From contig CAJTWA010000001.1 in assembly GCA_910580195.1 (NCBI GenBank), forward strand, positions 124,001-188,000: a stretch of DNA of 64,000 bases. The letters are read 5' to 3'. Positions within the stretch are counted from its first letter, which is position 1. Each line of letters begins with the position of its first letter. Position numbers and translations under genes: made by a program. Positions 44,011 through 52,151 of the stretch are shown piece after piece. The notes under the pieces are model-generated. The model was given only the letters and a program-made list of their open reading frames with translations, was not told where the DNA came from and made no database searches. The stretch comes from an uncultured Lachnospiraceae bacterium. Its GTDB lineage: Bacteria; Bacillota; Clostridia; Lachnospirales; Lachnospiraceae.

Positions 44011-44041
44011 AAATGAAACCTTTGTGCGCAAAAGGTTGCAT
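44011..44041. repeat. Right recombination site of the inversion switch
   Basis: The inverse complement of the left site with one base changed in the inner arm (AAATGAAACCTTT). Spacer GTGCGCA, then outer arm AAAGGTTGCAT followed by CACCAG, so no U-tract. It ends 22 bases before the adhesin's ATG. Confidence 0.8.
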
Positions 44042-44063
44042 CACCAGTAAAGGAGGAAATCAA

Positions 44064-46637
44064 ATGAAGAGGAAGTATTTGGCAAAGAAACACATGGCAG
44101 TCCTGCTTTCCGCAGCATTAGCCGCAGGCAGCCTGTCCATGGCGCCCACAGGGTTTGCAGGCATGGCAACCGTGTATGCACAAGAGGGTACAGAGGAAGG
44201 CACGCAAGGCCCAGCCTTCCAGTTTGAAGCAGCTGGGGAAGAAGGGGCTTCAGATTTCAAATGGACAGCAGGCGAAAATGGCAGCGGCAGCCTTGCACTG
44301 GACATAGGGGCTGCACCTACCCTGAAAATCAAAGGGGAATTGGGCGAGGCACAGGTGGAATGGAAAAGCTCCGAAAGCGATAAGGATGAAAAAGAACAAA
44401 TTATCAAGCTGGAGGACGCAGAAGGCGGCAAGAAAGTAACAGCGTTAAAGCCCGGCACTGCCACCATAACCGCAACTATCCCGGCAAAAGCAGAAGAGGC
44501 ACAGCAGGCAGAGGAAGGCCAAGAAGCAGAGCCGCAGGCAGTGCTTACCTGTGAAGTAACCGTCCATGATTATTATCTGGCAGCTGGCGAAGGCACGGAA
44601 CTGAATGAAGCAGGAGGGCTTACGCTTAACATCGGCGGCGAAGGCATCCTTGCAATCCAGGGGAAAACAGAAGGCAAGACAGTAGAATGGAAGGCAGAAG
44701 GCGGGACAGAGGAAAACCCTGTAATCCAATTAAAGAATGAAGAGGAGCAGGCAGAAGGGCAGGAAACAGCAACCGTAAAAGCCGTAGCGCCCGGCACAGC
44801 AACAGTAACCGCAACGATTACAGAAACAGAACAGCAGCAGGAAGAAGGTTCCGGCGCACAGCCAGAGCCGACCGTCCTCACTTGTGAAGTGGAAGTAAAG
44901 GATTACCACTTAAGCGCAGAGGAGTTAGACCTGAAAATAGGCGGCACACAGACCCTTACCGTCAACGGCGAACTCCCAGAAGGCGCAAAAGTTACATGGG
45001 CAAGCAAAGATGAAGAAGTAGCGTCTGTATCAGAAAGTGGGGAAGTAACAGCCCAAAAAGCAGGGGAAACAACCGTTACTGCAAGCATTTCCCAAGCAGA
45101 ACAGGCAGAAGCAGGGGAAACAGAAGCGGAACCCATGAAAGTACTGGAATGTAAGGTCACCGTGGGGAATTACAGCCTTGCCCCGGCAGCCATGGAACTG
45201 GATTTGGATGAGCCAACTGCAACCCTTACTTTAACTGCAAAAGAGGAAGTGGATTTTGAAGGCGTAACTATTACCGCAGCAGGCAGCGACCCAGAAGTTG
45301 CATCTGTAGAAGAGGCCAAAGAGGCAGAAGCCGCAGAAGATGGGGAAGAAGAAACGCTCCCATCCAAGAAATTTACAGTGACAGCCAAGAAAGCAGGAGA
45401 AACTGCCATTACGGTATCCATCACAGGGGAAGGGGAAGAAGCAGCCACAGAAACCCATACCTGCACCGTAACCGTAAAAGAAAAAGCAGCTGCAAGCGTA
45501 ACCATTTCCCCCAAAACTGCAACTGTAAAAGTAGGGAAAACGGTAACTTTGTCAGCAGCCGTAGCGCCGGAAAACGCATCCAACAAAGACGTCACGTGGG
45601 CAACCTCTGACGCTGGCAAGGCAACGGTAGCAAACGGTGTCGTAACAGGCGTTGCAGCAGGGGAAGTAACCATTACGGCAACCTCTGTTTCCGATGAAAC
45701 CATCAAAGACACCTGCACCATAACCGTAGAAGCTGACAATACTGGTTCCGGCGATAACACAGGCGGGAATGGCAATGGCGGCAACGGAAATGGCAATGGC
45801 GGCAATACAGGCGGCAACGGGAATGGCAGCGGTGGAAATACAGGCGGCAATGGGAATGGAAACGGCACAGGCGGCAACGGCAGCACAAACAACAACCCAA
45901 CAACCGTAACAGTAACCGGAATCACCCTGAATAAGACAAGCGTTTCCTTAAATAAAGGGAAAACCGTAGCGCTTATTGCAACCGTAGCGCCTGCAAACGC
46001 AACCAACAAAGCTGTAACATGGACAACCTCCAACAAAAAAGTAGCAACCGTTTCAAACGGCACGGTAAAAGCAGTGGCAAAAGGAAAAGCAACCATCACA
46101 GCCAAAGCTGGCGATAAGACTGCCACCTGCACCGTAACCGTAAAAGTCCCAGCTACAAAAGTAACCCTGAACACCAAGCAGGTTTACGTGGTAAAAGGCA
46201 AGAGCGTTACCGTAAAAGCAACCGCAGCCCCAGCCGATACCACCGACAAAATCACATGGTCTACTTCCAATAAGAAAACAGCAACCGTAAAGAACGGCAA
46301 AATCACTGCAAAGAAAACCGGGAAAGCAACCATCACAGCCAAAGCCGGGAAGAAAAAAGCAACCCTGAAGGTAACCGTTGTATCCAAGGCAAAGAAGGCC
46401 ACAAAAGTAACCTTGAACAAGAAAAAAGCAACCTTAAAGGTGAAGAAAACCCTTGCCTTGAAAGCAGCCATGAAGCCCCAAGCATCTACCGACACCCTGA
46501 AATGGAGCACTTCCAACAAAAAAGTGGCAAAGGTAGACAAATTCGGGACTGTGACCGCAGTGAAAAAAGGAAAAGCAACCATCACCGTAAAAACAACCAG
46601 CGGAAAGAAAGCAACCTGCAAAATCACAGTAAAGTAG
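44064..46637 (+). CDS. Secreted Big_2-domain adhesin-like protein, probably phase-variable
   Basis: 857 residues with a signal peptide (AVLLSAALAAGSLSMAPTGFAGMA). The acidic N-terminal half holds four to five Ig-like domains of bacterial Big_2 type (e.g. LSAEELDLKIGGTQTLTVNG). A canonical Big_2 domain (SVTISPKTATVKVGKTVTLS) is followed by a Gly/Asn-rich linker (45735-45900) and three Lys-rich Big_2 domains (ITLNKTSVSLNKGKTVALIA, ATVSNGTVKAVAKGKATITA). There is no LPXTG; the basic tail may bind wall polymers. AGGAGG lies 7 bases before ATG 44064, and no promoter is visible between it and the right switch site. Confidence 0.9.
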   Translation: MKRKYLAKKHMAVLLSAALAAGSLSMAPTGFAGMATVYAQEGTEEGTQGPAFQFEAAGEEGASDFKWTAGENGSGSLALDIGAAPTLKIKGELGEAQVEWKSSESDKDEKEQIIKLEDAEGGKKVTALKPGTATITATIPAKAEEAQQAEEGQEAEPQAVLTCEVTVHDYYLAAGEGTELNEAGGLTLNIGGEGILAIQGKTEGKTVEWKAEGGTEENPVIQLKNEEEQAEGQETATVKAVAPGTATVTATITETEQQQEEGSGAQPEPTVLTCEVEVKDYHLSAEELDLKIGGTQTLTVNGELPEGAKVTWASKDEEVASVSESGEVTAQKAGETTVTASISQAEQAEAGETEAEPMKVLECKVTVGNYSLAPAAMELDLDEPTATLTLTAKEEVDFEGVTITAAGSDPEVASVEEAKEAEAAEDGEEETLPSKKFTVTAKKAGETAITVSITGEGEEAATETHTCTVTVKEKAAASVTISPKTATVKVGKTVTLSAAVAPENASNKDVTWATSDAGKATVANGVVTGVAAGEVTITATSVSDETIKDTCTITVEADNTGSGDNTGGNGNGGNGNGNGGNTGGNGNGSGGNTGGNGNGNGTGGNGSTNNNPTTVTVTGITLNKTSVSLNKGKTVALIATVAPANATNKAVTWTTSNKKVATVSNGTVKAVAKGKATITAKAGDKTATCTVTVKVPATKVTLNTKQVYVVKGKSVTVKATAAPADTTDKITWSTSNKKTATVKNGKITAKKTGKATITAKAGKKKATLKVTVVSKAKKATKVTLNKKKATLKVKKTLALKAAMKPQASTDTLKWSTSNKKVAKVDKFGTVTAVKKGKATITVKTTSGKKATCKITVK

Positions 46638-46638
46638 G

Positions 46639-46983
46639 ATGGAACTGGAAAAAGATTTCAATGCAAACGTAGGGGCACGGGTCCGCAAAGTGCGGGAGGC
46701 GCACCAGATGAGCCGGGAACAGTTCGGGAAACTATGCAGCATTTCCGACAGCTTCCTTGCAGCAGTGGAACGGGGCGAGAAAAGCATCACCTCCAAGACA
46801 CTGTATAAAATCAGCGCCAACGCCCATGTATCCGTGGACTACCTGATTTTTGGGGACGAAGGGGGCTGCCCGGCAGACATGGCCTTAGCCCTTCTCCGGG
46901 ACATGGACAGCGCCCAGCAAGAAAGCGCCATGCGGATCCTCCGGGAATTCATGGCCGCGGTGCACCGCCCAGCCAGAACATGA
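46639..46983 (+). CDS. XRE-family regulator following the adhesin
   Basis: 114 residues. HTH VREAHQMSREQFGKLCSISD with recognition helix SFLAAVERGEKSI, then a C-terminal helical tail (DMALALLRDMDSAQQESAMR). The ATG is one base after the adhesin stop and there is only a weak ribosome-binding site, so translation is probably coupled. If the adhesin is phase-variable, this regulator would switch with it. Confidence 0.85.
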   Translation: MELEKDFNANVGARVRKVREAHQMSREQFGKLCSISDSFLAAVERGEKSITSKTLYKISANAHVSVDYLIFGDEGGCPADMALALLRDMDSAQQESAMRILREFMAAVHRPART

Positions 46984-47018
46984 AAAAGGAACCGTATATG
47001 TATGAATGTCAAAAGCCT

Positions 47019-47047
47019 TTGCGCTAGGGCCAATCATTTGGTATAAT
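47019..47047 (+). promoter_or_regulatory. Promoter of a 40-residue gene
   Basis: TTGCGC (47019-47024), 17 bases, TATAAT (47042-47047). Confidence 0.65.
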
Positions 47048-47086
47048 AAAGTCACCCAAAAATAGCAAACAAAAGGCGGTGAGGAT

Positions 47087-47209
47087 ATGACTGGGAAGGA
47101 AATTGTGAACCTTATCCGGAAATTACGGGAAAAAGGCATGAGCAGTGACGAAATATTAGCCATTATTGAGTATGTGGAAACCCACGACCCCAAAGAGCAG
47201 GAACAGTAA
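47087..47209 (+). CDS. Small protein, 40 residues, unknown function
   Basis: It encodes MTGKEIVNLIRKLREKGMSS and a further 20 residues ending THDPKEQEQ. It is predicted helical and charged, with a GGCGGTGAGG ribosome-binding site. It has its own near-consensus promoter 40 bases upstream and a strong terminator 11 bases downstream, so a real monocistronic small gene is likely. No family is recognised. Confidence 0.65.
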   Translation: MTGKEIVNLIRKLREKGMSSDEILAIIEYVETHDPKEQEQ

Positions 47210-47219
47210 AAATATCCCA

Positions 47220-47270
47220 AAAAGCCGTAGGGCCTTTATTTGGAAAAAATAAGGGCCTTGCGGCTTTTCT
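47220..47270 (+). terminator. Strong intrinsic terminator after the small gene
   Basis: Long stem AAAAGCCG...GGGCCTTTATTT against AATAAGGGCC...CGGCTTTT, then TCTG. Confidence 0.9.
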
Positions 47271-47290
47271 GTTCTATTTTTTGTAAATAT

Positions 47291-47332
47291 TTTACTAAAT
47301 ATATTGACTGTTTACTAAAAAGAATATATAAT
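47291..47332 (+). promoter_or_regulatory. galK promoter with repressor half-sites
   Basis: TTGACT (47304-47309), 17 bases, TATAAT (47327-47332). TTTACTAAA occurs at 47291-47299 and 47311-47319, exactly 20 bases apart on the same helix face and flanking the -35. The half-site matches the palindrome at 42800-42819. Confidence 0.75.
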
Positions 47333-47336
47333 ATCC

Positions 47337-47502
47337 CTAGAGCGTGTCTGAAAATTGCTTTCTGCAAGATGTTGGCCCAATTTGCACCAGGTTTTATGCT
47401 GAATTTCGGAGGTGCCGTGGGCTATATTGACGAAATTCAGCATGAAAGCTGGTGTGAAGTGGGGCGGCAGATTGCGGGAATGGATTTTCAGGCACACTCT
47501 GG
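47337..47502. repeat. 166-base palindromic (MITE-like) element, copy 2, in the galK leader
   Basis: Same length as copy 1 and in reverse orientation, with ends CTAGAGCGTGTCTG and CAGGCACACTCTGG. It starts 5 bases after the galK -10 box, so almost the whole fold-back would be transcribed at the 5' end of the galK message. The rest of 47503-47690 holds no recognised feature. Confidence 0.85.
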
Positions 47503-47690
47503 ATAGCAGGGAAAGAACCAGGCATTTACCGGCAGAAATCCTTACAGAAAAGATTTCGGTTTTTACATAATCAGAATTTTTACCGATCCCAAGTACAGCG
47601 CCGCAAAATGTTCCTTTACGTTAATGTTCCCTGCTGCATAAAACCATAATAGCCAAAACGGCGCAAAATAGGAAAGGCAGGGGCAATGGC

Positions 47691-48977
47691 ATGAAAGACA
47701 CAAGAGCATTATTGGAAGAATTTGCAGCAAACCAGCATCAGGCACGCCTACAGGAAATATACGTGGACAAAGGGGTGCTGGGCTACCAGAACGGGCGTTA
47801 CCAAGAAGCAATCCGCAAATATGAGGAACTGTATGGGGCAGGCGAAGTGGAATTGTACAGCGCGGCAGGCAGGAGCGAAGTAGGGGGCAACCACACGGAT
47901 CACCAGCATGGGGAAGTGCTGGCAGCTTCCATCAACCTTGACGCCATTGCAGTCGTAGGCAAAACAGGCGGGCAGGAAATCAAGCTTCTCTCAGACGGCT
48001 ACCCCATGATTACCGTAGACCTCTCCCAACTGGAAAAACGGGAGGCAGAAGAAGGCACCTCCGCAGGCCTGATCCGCGGGATGGCCCATGGCCTTAAGAA
48101 GAACGGCCATGAAATCGGAGGGTTCCAGGCGTTTGTCACCAGCGATGTGCTAAACGGCGCAGGCATGTCAAGCTCCGCAGCATTTGAGGTGCTTGTAGGC
48201 ACCATCCTTTCCGGCCTTTACAATGGGATGTCCATTAGCCCGGTGGAAATCGCGCAGGTAGCCCAATATGCGGAAAATGTGTACTTCGGCAAGCCCTGCG
48301 GCCTGATGGACCAGATGGCATGTTCCGTTGGGGGCTTGATCCACATTGATTTTGCAGATCCGGGGCAGCCCATCGTGGAAAAAGTAGACGTAGATTTTTC
48401 CGCATACGGCCACAGCCTCTGCATTACCGACACGAAAGGCTCCCATGCAGATTTAACGGACGATTATGCGATGATTCCGCAGGAAATGAAGAAAGTAGCA
48501 GGGTTTTTCGGGAAAGAGTACCTGCGGGAAGTAGAGCCGGAAGAATTTTACAAAAATATCCCCGGCATCCGCAAGGAGTGCGGCGACCGCCCAGTGCTGC
48601 GCGCATTGCATTTCTTTGAGGAAGATAAGCGGGTAAGGCAGGAAGTAGCTGCACTGCAGGACGGGGATTTCCAAGGGTTTTTGGATACCGTGCAGGCATC
48701 TGGGGATTCTTCCTTCAAATACCTCCAGAATATCTACACCAATAAAGACGTCCAAAACCAGAGCGTTTCCATGGGCCTTGCCTTAAGCAGCACCATCCTT
48801 CCCGGGCATGGCGTAAGCCGCGTCCACGGCGGCGGGTTTGCCGGGACCATACAGGCGTTTGTGGCAGATGATTTTGTGGAGGAATACCGCCAAGCTTTGG
48901 ATCACCTCTACGGCGAAGGCTCCTGCCACGTGCTGAAGGTACGCCCCTTTGGCGGGATTAAAGTATTAGAAGGGTAA
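47691..48977 (+). CDS. galK: Galactokinase
   Basis: It phosphorylates galactose to galactose 1-phosphate (Leloir pathway). A GHMP kinase with the galactokinase signature in the form GRSEVGGNHTDHQHG, the phosphate-binding LNGAGMSSSAAFEVLVG, and the C-terminal GVSRVHGGGFAGTIQAFV. Its 428 residues are longer than E. coli GalK owing to an N-terminal extension (about 50 residues), typical of the Lachnospiraceae form. It is transcribed from the repressor-flanked promoter, with galT 153 bases downstream. Confidence 0.95.
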   Translation: MKDTRALLEEFAANQHQARLQEIYVDKGVLGYQNGRYQEAIRKYEELYGAGEVELYSAAGRSEVGGNHTDHQHGEVLAASINLDAIAVVGKTGGQEIKLLSDGYPMITVDLSQLEKREAEEGTSAGLIRGMAHGLKKNGHEIGGFQAFVTSDVLNGAGMSSSAAFEVLVGTILSGLYNGMSISPVEIAQVAQYAENVYFGKPCGLMDQMACSVGGLIHIDFADPGQPIVEKVDVDFSAYGHSLCITDTKGSHADLTDDYAMIPQEMKKVAGFFGKEYLREVEPEEFYKNIPGIRKECGDRPVLRALHFFEEDKRVRQEVAALQDGDFQGFLDTVQASGDSSFKYLQNIYTNKDVQNQSVSMGLALSSTILPGHGVSRVHGGGFAGTIQAFVADDFVEEYRQALDHLYGEGSCHVLKVRPFGGIKVLEG

Positions 48978-49094
48978 TTCTGGGTTTTTCGGTATGCCCC
49001 GGAACACAGCAGCCCTAAAGCTGATAGGCTTATAGGGCAGTATTTTAAATTGCGTACTTAAGGGACAAGGAAAAAAGTCCGCAGCCACTGATAA

Positions 49095-49106
49095 ATTTAC
49101 GTAAAT
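49095..49106. promoter_or_regulatory. Short palindrome before galT
   Basis: ATTTACGTAAAT has the central CG common in LacI-family operators and shares TTTAC/GTAAA with the gal half-sites. A secondary operator is possible. Confidence 0.35.
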
Positions 49107-49130
49107 ATTTATGGAAAGAGGGAATTTCTC

Positions 49131-50633
49131 ATGGTAAACGAAGCCATTAAAAAATTAGTCTGCTACGGCTTAGAGCGGGGCCTGATTGGGGAAGAGGACG
49201 TCATCTTCACCACCAACCAACTGCTGGAAACCTTGCAGATAGAGGAATATGAAGAGCCAAAGGATACATATAAGGACGTAGAACTTGAGCCGGTCCTAAA
49301 AGAACTGTTGGACTATGCCTATGAAAGCGGCGTGCTGGAAGAAAACGGCGTGGTATACCGTGATCTTTTGGATACCAAGCTGATGGCAAAGCTGATGCCA
49401 AGGCCCAGCGAAATTATTGGGCGGTTCTGGGACATTTACCATAAGGACGGCCCCAAGGCAGCCACCGATTTTTACTACCAGTTAAGCCAAGACAGCGACT
49501 ATATCCGCCGCTACCGGATTGCAAAGGATGTAAAATGGAAATCCCAGACCCCCTATGGGGAGATGGACATTACCATCAACCTTTCCAAGCCGGAAAAAGA
49601 CCCGAAAGCCATTGCCGCAGCCAAAAATGCAAAGCAGGCCGGCTACCCCAAATGCCTCCTCTGCGTGGAAAATGAAGGGTATGCCGGGCGCATCAACCAT
49701 CCTGCAAGGCAGAACCACCGGATTATCCCAGTGACAATCCAAGACAGCCAGTGGGGGTTCCAGTATTCCCCTTATGTATACTACAATGAGCACTGCATCG
49801 TGTTCAATTCCCAGCATATCCCCATGAAAATTGAGCATGGGACCTTCTGCAAGCTGTTTGATTTTGTCAAGCAGTTCCCCCATTATATCGTGGGATCCAA
49901 TGCAGATTTGCCTATTGTCGGGGGCTCTATCTTAAGCCACGACCATTTCCAAGGGGGCAGCTACGAATTTGCCATGGCAAAAGCCCCGGTGGAGCGGGAA
50001 TTTACCGTGAAAGGCTTTGAGGACGTGAAAGCAGGCATTGTGAAATGGCCCATGTCCGTCATCCGCATTGCCAGCGAGGACACGGAGCGGCTCATTGCAT
50101 TTGCAGACAAAGTACTGGCAGCATGGCGGGGGTATACGGATGAAGATGCATTTATTTTTGCAGAAACAGACGGGGAGCCCCATAACACCATCACCCCCAT
50201 TGCCAGAAAACGCGGGGAGTTGTTTGAGCTGGATTTGGTGCTGCGCAATAACATCACCACCGAGGAGCACCCCATGGGCGTGTACCATCCCCATGCGGAG
50301 CTGCACCACATCAAAAAAGAAAATATCGGCCTGATTGAAGTGATGGGCCTTGCCGTCCTCCCAGCCCGCTTAAAGGACGAAATGGAAACGCTGGCAGAGG
50401 CCATCGTAGCCAAAAAGGACATCCGCGCCGATGAAACCATCGCAAAACACGCAGACTGGGCAGAGGAATTCCTCCCCAGCTATCAGGAAGTTACAGAGGA
50501 AAATATTATGGGGATCCTGCAGAAGGAAATCGCGCTGGTATTCAGCAAAGTGCTGGAACATGCCGGGGTCTATAAGCGGGATGAGGCAGGGCAGAGAGCT
50601 TTTGATAAATTTGTGGAAAGCCTAAACCGGTAG
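49131..50633 (+). CDS. galT: UDP-glucose-hexose-1-phosphate uridylyltransferase, Firmicutes family 2
   Basis: It exchanges galactose 1-phosphate with UDP-glucose. The 500-residue length and lack of similarity to short GalT place it in GalT family 2. Motif LSHDHFQGGSYEF contains the HxH nucleotidyl-transfer histidines; AETDGEPHNTITPIARKRG and MGVYHPHAELHHIKKENIGL are also typical. GAAAGAGGG precedes the ATG. It follows galK in the same direction and ends in a strong terminator, making a galKT operon. Confidence 0.95.
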   Translation: MVNEAIKKLVCYGLERGLIGEEDVIFTTNQLLETLQIEEYEEPKDTYKDVELEPVLKELLDYAYESGVLEENGVVYRDLLDTKLMAKLMPRPSEIIGRFWDIYHKDGPKAATDFYYQLSQDSDYIRRYRIAKDVKWKSQTPYGEMDITINLSKPEKDPKAIAAAKNAKQAGYPKCLLCVENEGYAGRINHPARQNHRIIPVTIQDSQWGFQYSPYVYYNEHCIVFNSQHIPMKIEHGTFCKLFDFVKQFPHYIVGSNADLPIVGGSILSHDHFQGGSYEFAMAKAPVEREFTVKGFEDVKAGIVKWPMSVIRIASEDTERLIAFADKVLAAWRGYTDEDAFIFAETDGEPHNTITPIARKRGELFELDLVLRNNITTEEHPMGVYHPHAELHHIKKENIGLIEVMGLAVLPARLKDEMETLAEAIVAKKDIRADETIAKHADWAEEFLPSYQEVTEENIMGILQKEIALVFSKVLEHAGVYKRDEAGQRAFDKFVESLNR

Positions 50634-50657
50634 AAGGGCAGGGGCTGCACCATGTTT

Positions 50658-50698
50658 GGCAGGGCAGGGGAAGATAAGGCATCCTGCCCTGCCTTTTA
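50658..50698 (+). terminator. Intrinsic terminator of galT
   Basis: Perfect 11-bp stem GGCAGGGCAGG / CCTGCCCTGCC followed by TTTTA. Confidence 0.92.
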
Positions 50699-50889
50699 TA
50701 TGGATGAAAAAGTTAAGCTGGTTCCCATTTATGCCATTGTGGATAGCAGGAGGGGATATAAGAGCCTGATATAAGCGCATATTATTGCTGTGCGCGTTCC
50801 GGCCGGCCTTTCCTATGGAACCTTGGAATTTTTCTGGATACTGTTTCATCAATTCTTTTCTCTTTCCGCCTGCAGGTGCAGGCAGTGCC

Positions 50890-50907
50890 AGAGTGTGTTT
50901 GAAAATT
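50890..50907. repeat. End fragment of the 166-base element
   Basis: AGAGTGTGTTTGAAAATT matches the element's terminal inverted repeat with two changes. Only this end is present. Confidence 0.45.
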
Positions 50908-50986
50908 AAAATCTGCACAAAATCCTGCGTGTAATAAATGAAAATATGAGGGAAAAACACAGATAGCAGGGACTGCATCATGTTAG

Positions 50987-51025
50987 GCAGGGCAGGGGAA
51001 GGCAAGATATCCTGCCCTGCTTTTC
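50987..51025 (+). terminator. Second copy of the galT-type terminator
   Basis: GCAGGGCAGG / CCTGCCCTGC then TTTT. About 60 bases around it resemble 50634-50698, so the terminator region was duplicated. No gene was found in 50699-50986. Confidence 0.75.
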
Positions 51026-51035
51026 CAGAAAAAGA

Positions 51036-51842
51036 TTAATGGCAGCCTGGAGATCCGCATCCATGGCTGCCGCAGCTTGTCCCATCCCCATGGGAGTGGC
51101 TGCCGCAGCTTGCCCCATCCCCATGGGAGTGGCTGCCGCAGCTTGCCCCGTCTTCATGGGAATGGTGGCTGCACGTGGTGTCAGGGTCATACACAAGCTG
51201 CCCCTTTAGGAAGGATTCCACCTGTGCGTCCGCATCCCCGGTAGCCCCCGGGTAAAGCTCTATCCCGGCTTCTGCCAAGGCATTCCTTGCGCCGCCGCCA
51301 ATCCCGCCGCAAATCAGCACGTCCACGCCGCCGCCCAATAAGAACCCAGCCAGTGCGCCATGCCCCTGCCCGTTGGTGTCTACGATTTCCGAAGAGGTAA
51401 CGGCCCCGTCCTTCACTTCATACACTTTAAACTGGCTGGTATGCCCAAAATGCTGGAATACCTGCCCATCTTCATACGTTACTGCAATTTTCATGATAAT
51501 TCCTCCTTTTTCGCTGTTTTTCCCATGGCCTTGGCAGGCCTGCCCGGGGCAGAGCCAGTAGCTGCCGCCTGCAATGGTAAGGGGGGACCCTTCCACAAGG
51601 AAACGTGCTAGTTTCCGGCGCGCCTGCGTATACAGCGCTTGGACCGTGGTGCGCCCGGCGCCCATCTGGGCAGCAGCCTCCTGCTGGGTCAGCCCCTGAT
51701 AATCCAAAAGCCGGATGGCCTCATATTCTTCTACGCTAAGCTGCAGGCCTTGGGGCTCTGCGGATGTTTCTGGGTTCCCGGCGTAAAAGTGGGTGCAGGC
51801 CGGCATCCGGCATACACGCCGTAGCTTGCTTGGTCGCGCCAT
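51036..51842 (-). CDS. DUF134 HTH protein fused to a NifX/NifB-like domain with His/Cys repeats
   Basis: 268 residues. An N-terminal DUF134 domain (ARPSKLRRVC, LSVEEYEAIRLLDYQGLTQQ, sigma-70 region-4-like HTH) is followed from about residue 117 by a dinitrogenase Fe-Mo cofactor-type domain (MKIAVTYEDGQVFQHFGHTS, VDVLICGGIGGGARNALAEA). A metal-binding-looking tail has repeats of HSHGDGASCGS. Elsewhere the two domains are often separate neighbours. A strong internal ribosome-binding site and ATG at 51494 could make the second domain alone. Metal sensing or trafficking is inference. Confidence 0.85.
   Translation of the reverse strand: MARPSKLRRVCRMPACTHFYAGNPETSAEPQGLQLSVEEYEAIRLLDYQGLTQQEAAAQMGAGRTTVQALYTQARRKLARFLVEGSPLTIAGGSYWLCPGQACQGHGKNSEKGGIIMKIAVTYEDGQVFQHFGHTSQFKVYEVKDGAVTSSEIVDTNGQGHGALAGFLLGGGVDVLICGGIGGGARNALAEAGIELYPGATGDADAQVESFLKGQLVYDPDTTCSHHSHEDGASCGSHSHGDGASCGSHSHGDGTSCGSHGCGSPGCH
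51494..51509 (-). promoter_or_regulatory. Internal ribosome-binding site and start inside the DUF134-NifX fusion
   Basis: Minus strand AAAGGAGG (51509-51502), 7 bases, ATG (51494-51492). It would give a 152-residue free NifX-like protein in the same frame. Confidence 0.7.
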
Positions 51843-51874
51843 AATGGTTCCTCCTGCTTTTTAGTGATGACAGC

Positions 51875-51908
51875 AGTATAATGCATTTATTAACATATGT
51901 CAATAATA
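51875..51908 (-). promoter_or_regulatory. Promoter and operator of the DUF134-NifX gene
   Basis: Minus strand TTGACA (51903-51898), 17 bases, TATACT (51880-51875). The -35 lies in a near-palindrome, TTATTGACATATGTTAATAA (51908-51889), a likely operator and possibly autoregulatory. Confidence 0.65.
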
Positions 51909-51994
51909 TTTTTTCTATAATTTTGCTAAAAGTGTGATATAATCGTTACTGTTACGGTGGGAAAATTTTATAAAAGGAGCCTTTGGGGGCGGAT

Positions 51995-52097
51995 GGCAAT
52001 AAAAGGCAGTTTTTCCCGCGCAAATTGGATAACGTTTCAGCAAACTAAGGGCGCCCGTAAAATGTTTGCTTAAGGGGAAGGGCTGCCCTAAATTGCC
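51995..52097 (-). repeat. 180-base fold-back element, copy F (internally deleted)
   Basis: It retains both ends (GGCAAT... and ...GCTTAAGGGGAAGGGCTG) but lacks about 77 central bases including the inner hairpins. The outer stem is now imperfect, so this copy is decaying. Confidence 0.75.
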
Positions 52098-52151
52098 TGT
52101 GTATTGGAGAAGAATTGCGTTTAAGCGGTGGGAAAGGAATGGGTGATTAAG

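Noticed and set aside
44445..46627. Several long minus-strand frames opposite the Big_2 adhesin
   Set aside because: They are mirror frames of a repetitive, Lys/Thr/Val-rich coding sequence, with no ribosome-binding sites or promoters.
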